64,000 nucleotides of DNA, taken from the NCBI GenBank assembly GCA_905221605.1, contig CAJNDS010002348.1:62001-126000 (forward strand). The letters run 5' to 3'. Below, piece after piece: positions 21,425 to 33,867 of the stretch. The notes beneath the pieces were generated by a model. It was not told the DNA's origin. It was given only the letters and a program-made list of their open reading frames with translations, and did not search any database. Positions within the stretch are counted from its first letter, which is position 1. Every line of letters begins with the position of its first letter. A program made the position numbers and the translations under genes. This DNA is from Symbiodinium natans (taxonomy: Eukaryota > Sar > Dinophyceae > Suessiales > Symbiodiniaceae).

Positions 21425-22360
21425 TAGGTAGAGAGGTAGTTTTCCTCTCCACTTCAGTCTGTTCTTCCTCACCATTTCTTCCTATATATCTCATTCTGCG
21501 AGAAAAGGAGGAGAGGAAGGAAGAGGGGAGATGGAGTGACAAATTATCCTGGTCCCTCTTCTTACCTTATCATCTGCGTACATTACTCCTCTGATCTCTC
21601 TGTTTCCTGTACTTTTGAAGTAAAGGTTTACAGAGGTTTATCCCCTGTCCCTTCCGTTTCCATGGCATTTGGTGTACAAAGCCATAATGGTGTTAACAAA
21701 GTGCTGCCCTTTCGCGGCTGGGAGTGCGGAGAACTTGTACAACGAGAAGGAAGGGTCCGAAAGAGCAACGTTTTCATCATGGCCGCTCTGCTAGGACAGT
21801 CACTTAGTTGTTTTTTCAAAAATTGAATAAGTTAACAAGACTGCTTTTACCTATACGAATAACCAAACTAAAGTTGAAATTCATATGAATATTAATCAGG
21901 GTTTAGGGTCTAGGGGCGCCTAGGGCTTTGATTGGTGGGCATACTTCTAATTTGCGGGGCATCCCATAACAAGACTTCCCCTAAATGTTTTGGTCTCCTC
22001 CCACTTGTTTGGATTGTTGAAACAGACGGACCCTTCAAACACCTGAAACAGACATGCGTGGGGCGTCCCATAACATGACTCCTCCTAATTGGCTTGAATC
22101 CCTCGACTTGCGTTGCTTGTTGTTGAAACAGAAGGATATATGGCTAACAAACCCGTTCCGTTGGACCCTTCAAAGACTTGAGACTTGAAACAGACACATG
22201 TATGGCTAACAAGTTCGTTCCGGTGGACCTTTCAACCGCGTTGTACAAAAATGTCCCCCCAGACATCCTCCTTGGGGCGTCCGTAACATGACTTCTCCTA
22301 GTTGTCTCGGACTCCTCCAGCTGTTGTACATGTTGAGACCGGAGAGAATATGGCTACACA
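15971..22360 (+). repeat. Left inverted arm with seven tandem subunits
   Basis: The landmark AAATGTCTGCGAC (with one base change at 20008) recurs near 16733, 17434, 18034, 18691, 19354, 20008 and 20720, spacings of 600-712 bp. Each unit holds a GA-rich strand segment (GGGAGAGGGAGAG) and shared CAGAAACAAAAA and GGTGATGCCCC/GGTCATGCCCC motifs. Units around 18379 and 19042 are virtually identical, 663 bp apart. Frames longer than 100 codons in both strands are low-complexity by-products. Confidence 0.9.
21536..21890. other. Unique segment near the inner part of the left arm
   Basis: A non-tandem stretch with an open frame on the plus strand (21536-21826), mirrored at 28368-28721. It contains AFGVQSHNGVNKVLPF. 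I see no domain and do not call it a gene. Confidence 0.3.
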
Positions 22361-23020
22361 AAACCATCCCTGTGAATCCTTTCGAACACTTTAAACAGAA
22401 ATGCCCCCCCAGACATCATCCTAGTTGGTTTCCTTGTTGGTGCGTCCCATAACATGACTCCTTCGAATTGTGTTGGACTCCTCCAATATTGTTTTGCCTT
22501 TCGAAACACACGGAACTACGGTTAACAAACCCATTCCTTTGGACCCTTTCAAGCGCTTGAAACAGACATGTATGGTTATTGCATCCATTCCTGCCTGTGG
22601 ACCCTCTAGAACATTTTAATCAGACGTGTCCCCCAGACATGCTGCTTATCGGGGCGTCTCGTAGCATGACTCCTCCTAATTGTTTTGCTTTTACGGGGCA
22701 TCTCATAAGATGACTGCTCCTAATTGTTTCGGACTCTTCCTAATTGTTGTGCTTGTTGAAGCAGAAGATAAGATGGCCAACAAATCCATCTCTATGGATC
22801 CTTTCAAACACTTTAGACAGGAATCTAGCCAGACATCCTCCTAATTGCTTTGCTTATTTGGGTGTCCCATGACATGACTCCCCCTATTTGCTTTGGACTA
22901 CTCCAAATTGTTTCGTTTTTGAAACAGAAGGAAATATGGTTAACAAATCCATTCTAAGCGTGTATGGTTAGCCGATCCATTCCTGCGGGGCCTCTGGAAC
23001 ACTTCAAACAGACATGTGAC
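21950..23020. repeat. Diverged tandem repeats of roughly 150-170 bp
   Basis: Recurring pieces GCGTCCCATAACATGACT, CTCCTAATTG, TTGAAACAGA and ATGGCTAACAAACC in the same order. The part up to 22360 belongs to the left arm and is mirrored at 27897-28320; the remaining repeats exist only on the left side. Confidence 0.7.
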
Positions 23021-23029
23021 CCCCCCCCC

Positions 23030-23280
23030 CCGTGTGCGGCTTAAATAGGGTCTATTTGGAAGTTGGCAATCGGTTTTTTTGCTACCTAATTGAAAATAAA
23101 GAGAGACAGCTTCCAAATAAACCCTATGTGGGTTTCTGGGTGGGAAAGGCCGGGAATTTAAATAATTTAAATCCCCCCCGACATTTAAAGCAGTTAAATT
23201 ATATAAATTCGGTGAGTTTTAATAATTTAAATAATTTGAACAATTTAAATAATTTAAATGGTGAAGTGGCCCTGGGGGCA
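23030..23280. other. AT-rich junction segment
   Basis: TTTAAATAATTTAAAT-type repeats (23160-23270) preceded by an 11 bp C-run. This links the left arm to the palindromic core. No gene. Confidence 0.5.
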
Positions 23281-26200
23281 GCTGCCCGGGCCTCCCCCCA
23301 ATACTAAATTACGAGCCCGGGCCTCCCCCCAATACAAAATCACAAGCCCGGGCCTCCCCCCACGAGCCCGGCCTCCCCCCCAATACTAAATTACGAGCCC
23401 GGGCTTCCCCCCAATACTAAATCACGAGCCCGGGCTCGTAATTTAGTATTGGGGGAATTTCTATTTCAAAGATTTCAAAGGTTGCAAAAGGCGGGGGAAA
23501 CTCCCGGGAAGTTTCCCAAACCTTTTGCAACCTTTGAAATCTTTGAAATCTTTGAAATCTTTGAAATAGAAATTCCCCCAATACTAAATTACGAGCCCGG
23601 GCTCGTGATTTAGTATTGGGGGGAAGCCCGGGCTCGTGATTTAGTTTTGGGGGGAAGGGCCGGGCTCGTGATGAAGAAAAGGGGGGAAGCCCGGGCTCGT
23701 AATTTAGTATTGGGTGGAAGCCCGGGCTCGTAATTTAGTATTGGGGGAATTTCTATTTCAAAGATTTCAAAGATTTCAAAGATTTCAAAGGTTGCAAAAG
23801 GCGGGGGAAACTCCCGCGAAGTTTCCCAAACCTTTTGCAACCTTTGAAATCTTTGAAATCTTTGAAATCTTTGAAATAGAAATTCCCCCCGGGCTTCCCC
23901 AATACTAAACCACGAGCCCGGGCTTCCCCCCAATACTAAATCACGAGCCCGGGCTTCCCCCCAATACGAAATCACGAGCCCGGGCTTCACCCCTAATACT
24001 AAATCACGAGCCCGGGCCTCCCCCCAATACTAAATCACGAGCCCGGCCACTCCCCCAAATACTAAATCACGAGCCCGGGCCTCCCCCCAATACTAAATCA
24101 CGAGCCCGGGCTCGTAATTTAGTATTGGGGGAATTTCTATTTCAAAGATTTCAAAGATTTCAAAGGTTGCAAAAGGCGGGGGAAACTCCCGGGAAGTTTC
24201 CCAAACCTTTTGCAACATTTGAAATCTTTGAAATCTTTGAAATAGAAATTCCCCCCGGGCTTCCCCAATACTAAACCACGAGCCCGGGCTTCCCCCCAAT
24301 ACTAAATCACGAGCCCGGGCTTCCCCCCAATACGAAATCACGAGCCCGGGCTTCACCCCTAAAACTAAATCACGAGCCCGGCCCTCCCCCCAATACTAAA
24401 TCACGAGCCCGGGCCTCCCCAATACTAAATACGAGCCGGACCTCCCCCAATACAAATCACGAGCCGGCCTTCCCCCCAATACTAATCACGAGGCCCGGGC
24501 TTCGTCAAATTTAGTTATTGGGGGATTTTATTTTCAAAGACTTCAAAAGATTTCAAAGATTTCAAAGGTTGGCAAAAGGCGGGGGAAACTCCCGGGAAGT
24601 TTCCCAAACCTTTTGCAACCTTTGAAATCTTTGAAATCTTTGAAATAGAAATTCCCCCGGGCTTCCCCAATACTAAACCACGAGCCCGGGCTTCCCCCCA
24701 ATACTAAATCACGAGCCCGGGCTTCCCCCCAATACGAAATCACGAGCCCGGGCTTCACCCCTAATACTAAATCACGAGCCCGGCCCTCCCCCCAATACTA
24801 AATCACGAGCCCGGGCCTCCCCCCAATACTAAATCACGAGCCCGGCCCTCCCCCAAATACTAAATCACGAGCCCGGGCCTCCCCCCAATACTAAATCACG
24901 AGCCCGGGCTCGTAATTTAGTATTGGGGGAATTTCTATTTCAAAGATTTCAAAGATTTCAAAGATTTCAAAGGTTGCAAAAGGCGGGGGAAACTCCCAGG
25001 AAGTTTCCCAAACCTTTTGCAACCTTTGAAATCTTTGAAATCTTTGAAATAGAAATTCCCCCAATGCTAAATTACGAGCCCGGGCTCGTGATCTAGTATT
25101 GGGGGGAAGCCCGGGCTCGTGATTTAGTATTGGGGGGAAGGGCCGGGCTCGTGATTTAGTATTGGGGGGAAGCGCGGGCTCGTGATTTAGTATTGGGGGG
25201 AGGGCCGGGCTCGTGATTTAATATTGCGGAGGCCCGGGGGGAATTTCTATTTCAAAGATTTCAATCATTTCAAAGATTTCAAAGGTTGCAAAAGGCGGGG
25301 GAAACTCCCGGGAAGTTTCCCAAACCTTTTGCAACCTTTGAAATCTTTGAAATCTTTGAAATAGAAATTCCCCCAATACTAAATTACGAGCCCGGGCTCG
25401 TGATTTAGTATTGGGGGGAAGCCCGGGCTCGTGATTTAGTATTGGGGGGAGGGCCGGGCTCGTGATTTAGTGTTGGGGAGAGGCCCGGGCTCGTGATTTA
25501 GTATTGGGGGGAGGGCCGGGCTCGTGATTTAGTATTAGGGGTGAAGCCCGGGCTCCTGATTTAGTATTGGGGGGAAGCCCGGGCTCGTGATTTAGTATTG
25601 GGGGGTAGCCCGGGCTCGTGGTTTAGTATTGGGGAAGCCCGGCGGGAATTTCTATTTCAAAGATTTCAAAGATTTCAAAGATTTCAAAGGTTGCAAAAAG
25701 GTTTGGGAAACTTCCCGGGAGTTTCCCCCGCCTTTTGCAACCTTTGAAATCTTTGAAATCTTTGAAATCTTTGAAATAGAAATTCCCCCAATACTAAATT
25801 ACGAGCCCGGGCTCGTGATTTAGTATTGGGGGGAGGCCCGGGCTCGTGATTTAGTATTTGGGGGAGGGCCGGGCTCGTGATTTAGTATTGGGGGGAGGCC
25901 CGGGCTCGTGATTTAGTATTGGGGGGAGGGCCGGGCTCGTGATTTAGTATTAGGGGTGAAGCCCGGGCTCCTGATTTAGTATTGGGGGGAAGCCCGGGCT
26001 CGTGATTTAGTATTGGGGGGAAGCCCGGGCTCGTGGTTTAGTATTGGGGAAGCCCGGGGGGAATTTCTATTTCAAAGATTTCAAAGATTTCAAAGATTTC
26101 AAAGATTTCAAAGATTTCAAAGGTTGCAAAAGGCTTGGGAAACTTCCCGGGAGTTTCCCCCGCCTTTTGCAACCTTTGAAATCTTTGAAATCTTTGAAAT

Positions 26201-27896
26201 AGAAATTCCACCAATACTAAATTACGAGCCCGGGCTCGTGATTTAGTATTGGGGGGAGGCCCGGGCTCGTGATTTAGTATTTGGGGGAGGGCCGGGCTCG
26301 TGATTTAGAATTGGGGGGAGGCCCGGGCTCGTGATTTAGTATTGGGGGGAGGGCCGGGCTCGTGATTTAGTATTAGGGGTGAAGCCCGGGCTCCTGATTT
26401 AGTATTGGGGGGAAGCCCGGGCTCGTGATTTAGTATTGGGGGGAAGCCCGGGCTCGTGGTTTAGTATTGGGGAAGTTTGGGGGGAATTTCTATTTCAAAG
26501 ATTTCAAAGATTTCAAAGGTTGCAAAAGGTTTGGGAAACTTCCCGGGAGTTTCCCCCCTTTGCACCAGCTTTTGAAAATTCTTGAAATCTTTGAAATCTT
26601 GAATAGAAATTACCCAATACTAATGACGAGCCCGGGTCGTGATTTTGTATTGGGGGGAAGCACGGGCTCGTGGATTTAGTATTGGGGGGAGGGCCGGCTC
26701 GGATTGTATGGGGGGAGGGGCCCGGGCTCGTGATTAGTATTGGGGGGAGAAGACCGGGCTCGTGATTTAGTATTGGGTTTGGGGGAAGCGGTCTCGTGAT
26801 TTAGTATTGGGGGGAAGCCCGGGCTCGTAATTTAGTATTGGGGGAATTTCTATTTCAAAGATTTCAAAGATTTCAAAGGTTGCAAAAGGCGGGGAAACTC
26901 CCGGGAATTTCCCCCGCCTTTTGCAACCTTTGAAATCTTTGAAATCTTTGAAATAGAAATTCCCCCAATGCTAAATTACGAGCCCGGGCTCGTGATCTAG
27001 TATTGGGGGGAAGCCCGGGCTCGTGATTTAGTATTGGGGGTGAAGCCCGGGCTCGTGGTTTAGTATTGGGGAAGCCCGGGGGGAATTTCTATTTCAAAGA
27101 TTTCAAAGATTTCAAAGATTTCAAAGATTTCAAAGGTTGCAAAAGGCGGGGGAAACTCCCGGGAAGTTTCCCAAACCTTTTGCAACCTTTGAAATCTTTG
27201 AAATCTTTGAAGTCTTTGAAATAGAAATTCCCCCAATACTAAATTACGAGCCCGGGCTCGTGATTTAGTATTGGGGGGAGGGCCGGGCTCGTGATTTAGT
27301 GTTGGGGGGAAGCCCGGGCTCGTGATTTAGTATTGGGGGGAAGCCCGGGCTCGTAATTTAGTGTTGGGTGGAAGCCCGGGCTCGTAATTTAGTATTGGGG
27401 GAATTTCTATTTCAAAGATTTCAAAGATTTCAAAGGTTGCAAAAGGTTTGGGAAACTTCCCGGGAGTTTCCCCCGCCTTTTGCAACCTTTGAAATCTTTG
27501 AAATCTTTGAAGTCTTTGAAATAGAAATTCCCCCAATACTAAATGACGAGCCCGGGCTCGTGATTTAGTATTGGGGGGAAGCCCGGGCTCGTGATTTAGT
27601 ATTGGGGGGAGGGCCGGGCTCGTGATTTAGTATTGGGGGGAGGCCCGGGCTCGTGATTTAGTATTGGGGGGAGGGCTGGGCTCGTGATTTAGTATTAGGG
27701 GTGAAGCCCGGGCTCGTGATTTAATATTGGGGGGAAGCCCGGGCTCGTGATTTAGTATTGGGGGGAAGCCCGGGCTCGTGGTTTAGTATTGGGGAAGCCC
27801 GGCGGGAATTTCTATTTCAAAGATTTCAAAGATTTCAAAGGTTGCAAAAGGTTTGGGAAACTTCCCGGGAGTTTCCCCCGCCTTTTGCAACCTTTG
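23281..27896. repeat. Nested palindromic core with about 13 hairpins
   Basis: Two modules alternate. One is a 30-31 bp tandem repeat around CGAGCCCGGGCTTCCCCCCA. The other is a ~125-155 bp palindrome in which ATTTCAAAG repeats flank CCCGGG-centred GGGAAACT / AGTTTCCC. Hairpin cores lie near 23450, 23750, 24123, 24520, 24925, 25236, 25640, 26056, 26480, 26840, 27079, 27392 and 27803; the last is cut in half where the right arm begins. The 31-mers point one way left of about 25,070 and the other way to the right, so the core is itself an overall inverted repeat. Confidence 0.9.
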
Positions 27897-28832
27897 TGTG
27901 TAGCCATATTCTCTCCGGTCTCAACATGTACAACAGCTGGAGGAGTCCGAGACAACTAGGAGAAGTCATGTTACGGACGCCCCAAGGAGGATGTCTGGGG
28001 GACATTTTTGTACAACGCGGTTGAAAGGTCCACCGGAACGAACTTGTTCGCCATACATGTGTCTGTTTCAAGTCTCAAGTCTTTGAAGGGTCCAACGGAA
28101 CGGGTTTGTTAGCCATATATCCTTCTGTTTCAGCAACAAGCAACGCAAGTCGGGGGATTCAAGCCAATTAGGAGGAGTCATGTTATGGGACGCCCCACGC
28201 ATGTCTGTTTCAGGTGTTTGAAGGGTCCGTCTGTTTCAACAATCCAAACAAGTGGGAGGAGACCAAAACATTTAGGGGAAGTCTTGTTATGGGATGCCCC
28301 GCAAATTAGAAGTATGCCCACCAATCAAAGCCCTAGGCGCCCCTAGACCCTAAACCCTGATTAATATTCATATGAATTTCAACTTTAGTTTGGTTATTCG
28401 TATAGGTAAAAGCAGTCTTGTTAACTTATTCAATTTTTGAAAAAAACAACTAAGTGACTGTCCTAGCAGAGCGGCCATGATGAAAACGTTGCTCTTTCGG
28501 ACCCTTCCTTCTCGTTGTACAAGTTCTCCGCACTCCCAGCCGCGAAAGGGCAGCACTTTGTTAACACCATTATGGCTTTGTACACCAAATGCCATGGAAA
28601 CGGAAGGGACAGGGGATAAACCTCTGTAAACCTTTACTTCAAAAGTACAGGAAACAGAGAGATCAGAGGAGTAATGTACGCAGATGATAAGGTAAGAAGA
28701 GGGACCAGGATAATTTGTCACTCCATCTCCCCTCTTCCTTCCTCTCCTCCTTTTCTCGCAGAATGAGATATATAGGAAGAAATGGTGAGGAAGAACAGAC
28801 TGAAGTGGAGAGGAAAACTACCTCTCTACCTA

Positions 28833-28881
<49 letters not shown>

Positions 28882-31800
28882 TCTCTCTTTCACTTTCATT
28901 CTCTCATTCTCCATCTTCCACTCTCCCTCTCCCTGTCTCCAGAAACTGAAGAGCAGAAAGCAAGAGAGGAGAAAGTAGACATAGGCCCATAGGCGGGGGC
29001 ATGACCTCTTTTTTGTTTCTGCTTTGTCTTTTATCCTTCTTCTTCCTTTTTCTATGAGAGCGCAGGAAAGGAAAGGAAAGGAGAAGCGGGAAAAAAGGCC
29101 CCCTCAGTCTTCCGGGAATACACGACAAGACAAGGAACGGAGAGCTTGTCGTTCCCCCCCTCCCTTGCTCAGCTTTGCCACATCGAGGCAGACAAAAAGG
29201 CAAGGAGGACGGGCGCACAAAAGGAGGCCCATTTGTGCCTGCCTTCCTTCTGCTCTTTCATTCCTTCCTTTTCCACTGTTGTCAGAAAAGAAGAAGCAAA
29301 GAGAAGAGACGAAGAGAGGAAGGTTTTGGAGAAGGGGGCGGAACCCTCTCCTTCCCTTGTCTCTCCCTTCCTATCGTTCCTCCCTCTTTCATTTTCATTC
29401 TCTCATTCTCTCTCTTCCTCTCTCCCTCTCCCTGTCCCTCGCTCTCCTTCCTCCCCCTCATGCGTTTTCTCAGTGATAAGCAGACGGGGAAGAAAGACTG
29501 GGAAAGGAACGCTCCCCCAGCCACCCCCCGTCGCAGACATTTCTTACGTATCAGAGTCCAGAAACTGAAGAGCAGAAAGCAAAGAGAGGAGAAAGTAGAC
29601 ATAGGCCCATAGGCGGGGGCATGACCTCTTTTTTGTTTCTGCTTTATCTTTTATCCTTCTTCTTCCTTTTTCTATGAGAGCGCAGGAAAGAAAATGAAAC
29701 GAGAGGTGGGCAAAAAGGCCCCCTCAGTCTTCCCGCAACTCTCTGGGAAAACACGACAAGACAAGGGAACCTTTACTTCAAAAGAACAGGAGACAGAGGA
29801 GAACAGAGGAGTAATGTTCGCAGATGATAAGGTATGAAGAGGGACCAGATAACTTGTCACTCCATCTGCCCTCTTCCTTGCTGTCCTCTTTTCTTCTTCC
29901 TCTTCTCTCCTCCTTTTCTCGCGAATGAGATATATAGGAAGAAATGGTGAGGAAGAACAGACTGAAGTGGAAAGCAAAACAACAGAAAGTTGCCACGCCT
30001 TGCGGTTGCTCGCCTTTCCTCTTTATTATCTATCTATCTACCTACACCCTCTCTCTCTCTATCTTTCCTTTCTCTTTCACTCTAATTCTCTCATTCTCTT
30101 TCTTCCTCTCTCCCTCTCCTTGTCCCTCGCTCTCACTCTCCACTTCTCCTTCCTCCCCCTCATGCATTTTCTCATTGATAAGGAGACAGGGAAGAAAGAT
30201 TGGGAAAGGAACGCCCCCCCCCCTGCCACCCCCTGTCGCGGACATTTCTTACGTATCAGAGTCCAGAAATGGAAGAGCAGAAAGCCAGAGAGGAGAAAGT
30301 AGACATAGGCCCATAGGCGGGGGCATCACCTCTTTTTTGTTTCTGCTTTGTCTTTTATCCTTCTTCTTCCTTTTTCTATGAGAGCGCAGGAAAGAACAGG
30401 AAAGGAGAAGCGGGAAAAAAGGCCCCCGCAGTCTTCCCGCAACTCTCCGGGAACACACGACAAGACAAGAAAACGGAGAGCTTGTCGTTCCCCCCCTCCC
30501 TTGCTCAGCTTTGCCACATCGAGGCAGACAAAAAGGCAAGGAGGACGGGCGCACAAAAGGAGGCCCATTTGTGCCTGTCTTCCTTCTGCTCTTTAATTCC
30601 TTCCTTTCCCACTGTTGTCAGAAAAGAAGCAGCAAAGAGAAGAGACGAAGAGAGGAGAGGAACGAAGAAAGATTTGGAAAAGGGGGCGGAACCCTCTCCT
30701 TCCCTTATGTCTCCCTTCCTATCGTTCCTCCCTCTTTCACTTTCATTCTCTCATTCTCTCTCTTCTTCTCTCCCTCTCCCTGTCCCTCGCTCTCACTCTC
30801 CACTTCTCCTTCCTCCCCCTCATGCGTTTTCTCATTGATAAGGAGACAGGGAAGAAAGACTGGGAAAGGAACGCTCCCCCTGCCACCCCCCGTCGCAGAC
30901 ATTTCTTACGTATCAGAGTCCAGAAACTGAAGAGCAGAAAGCAAGAGAGGAGAAAGTAGACATAGGCCCGTAGGCGGGGGCATGACCTCTTTTTTGTTTC
31001 TGCTTTGTCTTTTATCCTTCTTCTTCTTCTTCCTTTTTCTATGAGAGTGAAGGAAAGAACAGGAAAGGAGAAGCGGAAAAAAGGCCCCCGCAGTCTTCCC
31101 GCAACTCTCCGGGAATTCACGAGAAGACAAGAAAACGGAGAGCTTGTCGTTCCCCCCTTCCCTTGCTCAGCTTTGCCACATCGAGGCAGACAAAAAGGCA
31201 AGGAGGACGGGCGCACAAAAGGAGGCCCATTGGTGCCTGTCTTCCTTCTGCTCTTTCATTCCTTCCTTTCCCACTGTTGTCAGAAAAGAAGCAGCTAAGA
31301 GAAGAGACGAAAAGAGGAGAGGAACGAAGAAGGATTTGGAGAAGGGGGCGGAACCCCCTCCTTCCCTTATCTCTCCCTTCCTATCGTTCCTCCCTCTTTC
31401 ACTTTCATTCTCTCATTCTCTCTCCTCTTCTCTCCCTCTCCCTGTCCCTCGCTCTCACTCTCCACTTCTCCTTCCTCCCCCTCATGCGTTTTCTCATTGA
31501 TAAGGAGACAGGGAAGAAAGACTGGAAAAGGAACGCTCCCCCTGCCACCCCCCGTCGCAGACATTTCTTACGTATCAGAGTCCAGAAACTGAAGAGCAGA
31601 AAGCAAGAGAGGAGAAAGTAGACATAGACCCATAGGCGGGGGCATGACCTCTTTTTTGTTTCTGCTTTTTGTGTTTTATCCTTCAAAAAGGCCCCCGCAG
31701 TCTTCCCGCAACTCTCCGGGAATTCACGAGAAGACAAGAAAACGGAGAGCTTGTCGTTCCCCCTTCCCTTGCTCAGCTTTGCCACATCGAGGCAGACAAA

Positions 31801-33640
31801 AAGGCAAGGAGGACGGGCGCACAAAAGGAGGCCCATTTGTGCCTGTCTTCCTTCTGCTCTTTCATTCCTTCCTTTCCCACTGTTGTCAGAAAAGAAGCAG
31901 CTAAGAGAAGAGACGAAGAGAGGAGAGGAACGAAGAAGGATTTGGAGAAGGGGGCGGAACCCTCTCCTTCCCGTATGTTTCCCTTCCTATCGTTCCTCCC
32001 TCTTTCACTTTCATTCTCTCACTCTCTTTCTTCTTCTCTCCCTCTCCCTGTCCCTCGCTCTCACTCTCCACTTCTCCTTCCTCCCCCTCATGCGTTTTCT
32101 CATTGATAAGGAGACAGGGAAGAAAGACTGGGAAAGGAACGCTCCCCCTGCCACCCCCTGTCGCAGACATTTCTTACGTATCAGAGTCCAGAAACTGAAG
32201 AGCAGAAAGCAAGAGAGGAGAAAGTAGACATAGGCCCATAGGCGGGGGCATGACCTCTTTTTTGTTTCTGCTTTGTCATTTATCCTTCTTCTTCCTGTTT
32301 CTATGAGAGCGCAGGAAAGGAAAGGAAAGGAGAGGCGGGAAAAAATGCCCCCGCAGTCTTCCCGCAACACTCTGGGAAAACATGACAAGACAAGGGAACC
32401 TTTACTTCAAAAGAACAGGAGACAGAAGAGAACAGAGGAGTAATGTTCGCAGATGATAAGGTATGAAGAGGGACCAGATAACTTGTCACTCCATCTGCCC
32501 TCTTCCTTGCTGTCCTCTTTTCTTCTTCCTCTTCTCTCCTCCTTTTCTCGCGAATGAGATATATAGGAAGAAATGGCGAGGAAGAACAGACTGAAGTGGA
32601 AAGGAAAACAACAGAAAGTTGCCACGCCTTGCGGTTGCTCGCCTTTCCTCTTTATTATCTATCTATCTACCTACACCCTCTCTCTCTCTCTCTATCTTTC
32701 CTTTCTCTTTCACTATCATTCTCTCATTCTCTTTCTTCCTCTCTCCATCTCCTTGTCCCTCGCTCTCACTCTCCACTTCTCCTTCCTCCCCCTCATGCGT
32801 TTTCTCATTGATAAGGAGACAGGGAAGAAAGACTGGGAAAGGAAAGCTCCCCCTGCCACCCCCTGTCGCAGACATTTCTTACGTGTCAGAGTCCAGAAAC
32901 TGAAGAGCAGAAAGCAAGAGAGGAGAAAGTAGACATAGGCCCATAGGCGGGGGCATGACCCCCTTTTTGTTTCTGCTTTGTCTTTTATCCTTCTTCTTCC
33001 TTTTTCTATGAGAGCGCAGGAAAGGCAAGGAAAGGAAAGGAGAGGCGGGAAAAAAGGCCCCCGCAGTCTTCCCGCAACACTCTGGGAAAACACGACAAGA
33101 CAAGGGGCACGGAGAGCTTGTCGTTCCCCCCCTCCCTTGCTCACCTTTGCCACATCGAGGCAGACAAAAAGGCAAGGAGGACGGGCGCACAAAAGGAGGC
33201 CCATTTGTGCCTGCCTTCCTTCTGCTCTTTCATTCCTTCCCTTTCCCACTGTTGTCAGAAAAGAAGAAGCAAAGAGAAGAGACGAAGAGAGGAGAGGAAT
33301 GAAGAAGGTTTTGGAGAGGGGGGCGGAACACCCTTCTCTTATCTCTACCTTCCTATTCTTTTCATCTTTCCGGCGGTTCCTTCCATAACTTGGACTTGTG
33401 AGAAAGCGACGAGAGGCCAAGATCAGGGGGGTGACTCGCTATTGTGTTACTTCATAGTTGTTTCATTTTTCTTGAAAAACAGAAAGGCCCCCTCCGACTT
33501 GTTTCCAAGGATGAGTGAGTTTGCTAAGCCATAAACCCAACTCTGACATGCTTCAGGCATAAAACATTCAATGGTTTTAATAGGGAAAGAAGGACAAGAC
33601 CTCACATTATACCTAAAGGTCCATGGCACATAAACCCTAT
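27897..33640 (-). repeat. Right inverted arm with six tandem subunits
   Basis: Mirror of the left arm. The landmark recurs near 29543, 30248, 30905, 31567, 32173 and 32878 (complement). One ~660 bp unit fewer explains the 646 bp length difference from the left arm. Confidence 0.9.
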
Positions 33641-33845
33641 ACACCCTATAAACCCTATGAACCCTATTCACCCCATAAACCCTATAAACCCCCATAAACC
33701 CTATAACCCCTATAAACCCTATAAACCCGATGAACCCCATAAACTCTATAAGCCCTATAAACCCTATAAACCCTATAAATCCTATAAACCCCATAAACCC
33801 TATAAACCCCATAAACCCTATAAACCCTATAAACCCTATAAACCC
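33631..33845 (-). repeat. CCCTATAAA 9-mer array
   Basis: About 23 copies of a 9 bp relative of the telomeric repeat, with CCCCATAAA variants. Only a short matching stretch exists at the left edge of the inverted element (15905-15980). Confidence 0.9.
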
Positions 33846-33867
33846 CCTAAACCCTAAACCCAACCAG

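Larger units (their letters stand above)
15971..33640. mobile_element. Foldback-like giant inverted-repeat element (candidate)
   Basis: Left arm 15971-22360 and right arm 27897-33640 are reverse complements at very high identity. A 234-codon frame in one arm differs from its mirror (16191-16895 versus 32716-33420) by one residue. Both outer ends merge into TTTATAGGG/CCCTATAAA 9-mers. The interior is palindromic repeat only. Long inverted repeats made of tandem subunits are the hallmark of Foldback-type transposons; that is an analogy, since no transposase is present. It lies between a TTTAGGG-rich left flank and an exon at 33868, so it may sit inside an intron. Confidence 0.7.

Noticed and set aside
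16077-21542. Many 60-234-codon open frames on both strands of the left arm
   Set aside because: They are Arg/Lys/Glu- or Ser/Leu/Pro-rich translations of purine/pyrimidine-rich tandem units, overlap one another in several frames and repeat with the units. No domain or splice signal.
23610-27568. Frames rich in FQRFQRFQR and FEIFEIFEI
   Set aside because: Translation of the ATTTCAAAG palindrome repeats; identical pseudo-proteins appear on both strands.
23281-27896. CRISPR-like array of ~30 bp repeats
   Set aside because: The repeats are contiguous or separated by palindromes, with no unique spacers, no cas genes and a eukaryotic context.
28368-33534. Mirror-image frames in the right arm
   Set aside because: Same low-complexity sequences as in the left arm, present only because of the inverted repeat.
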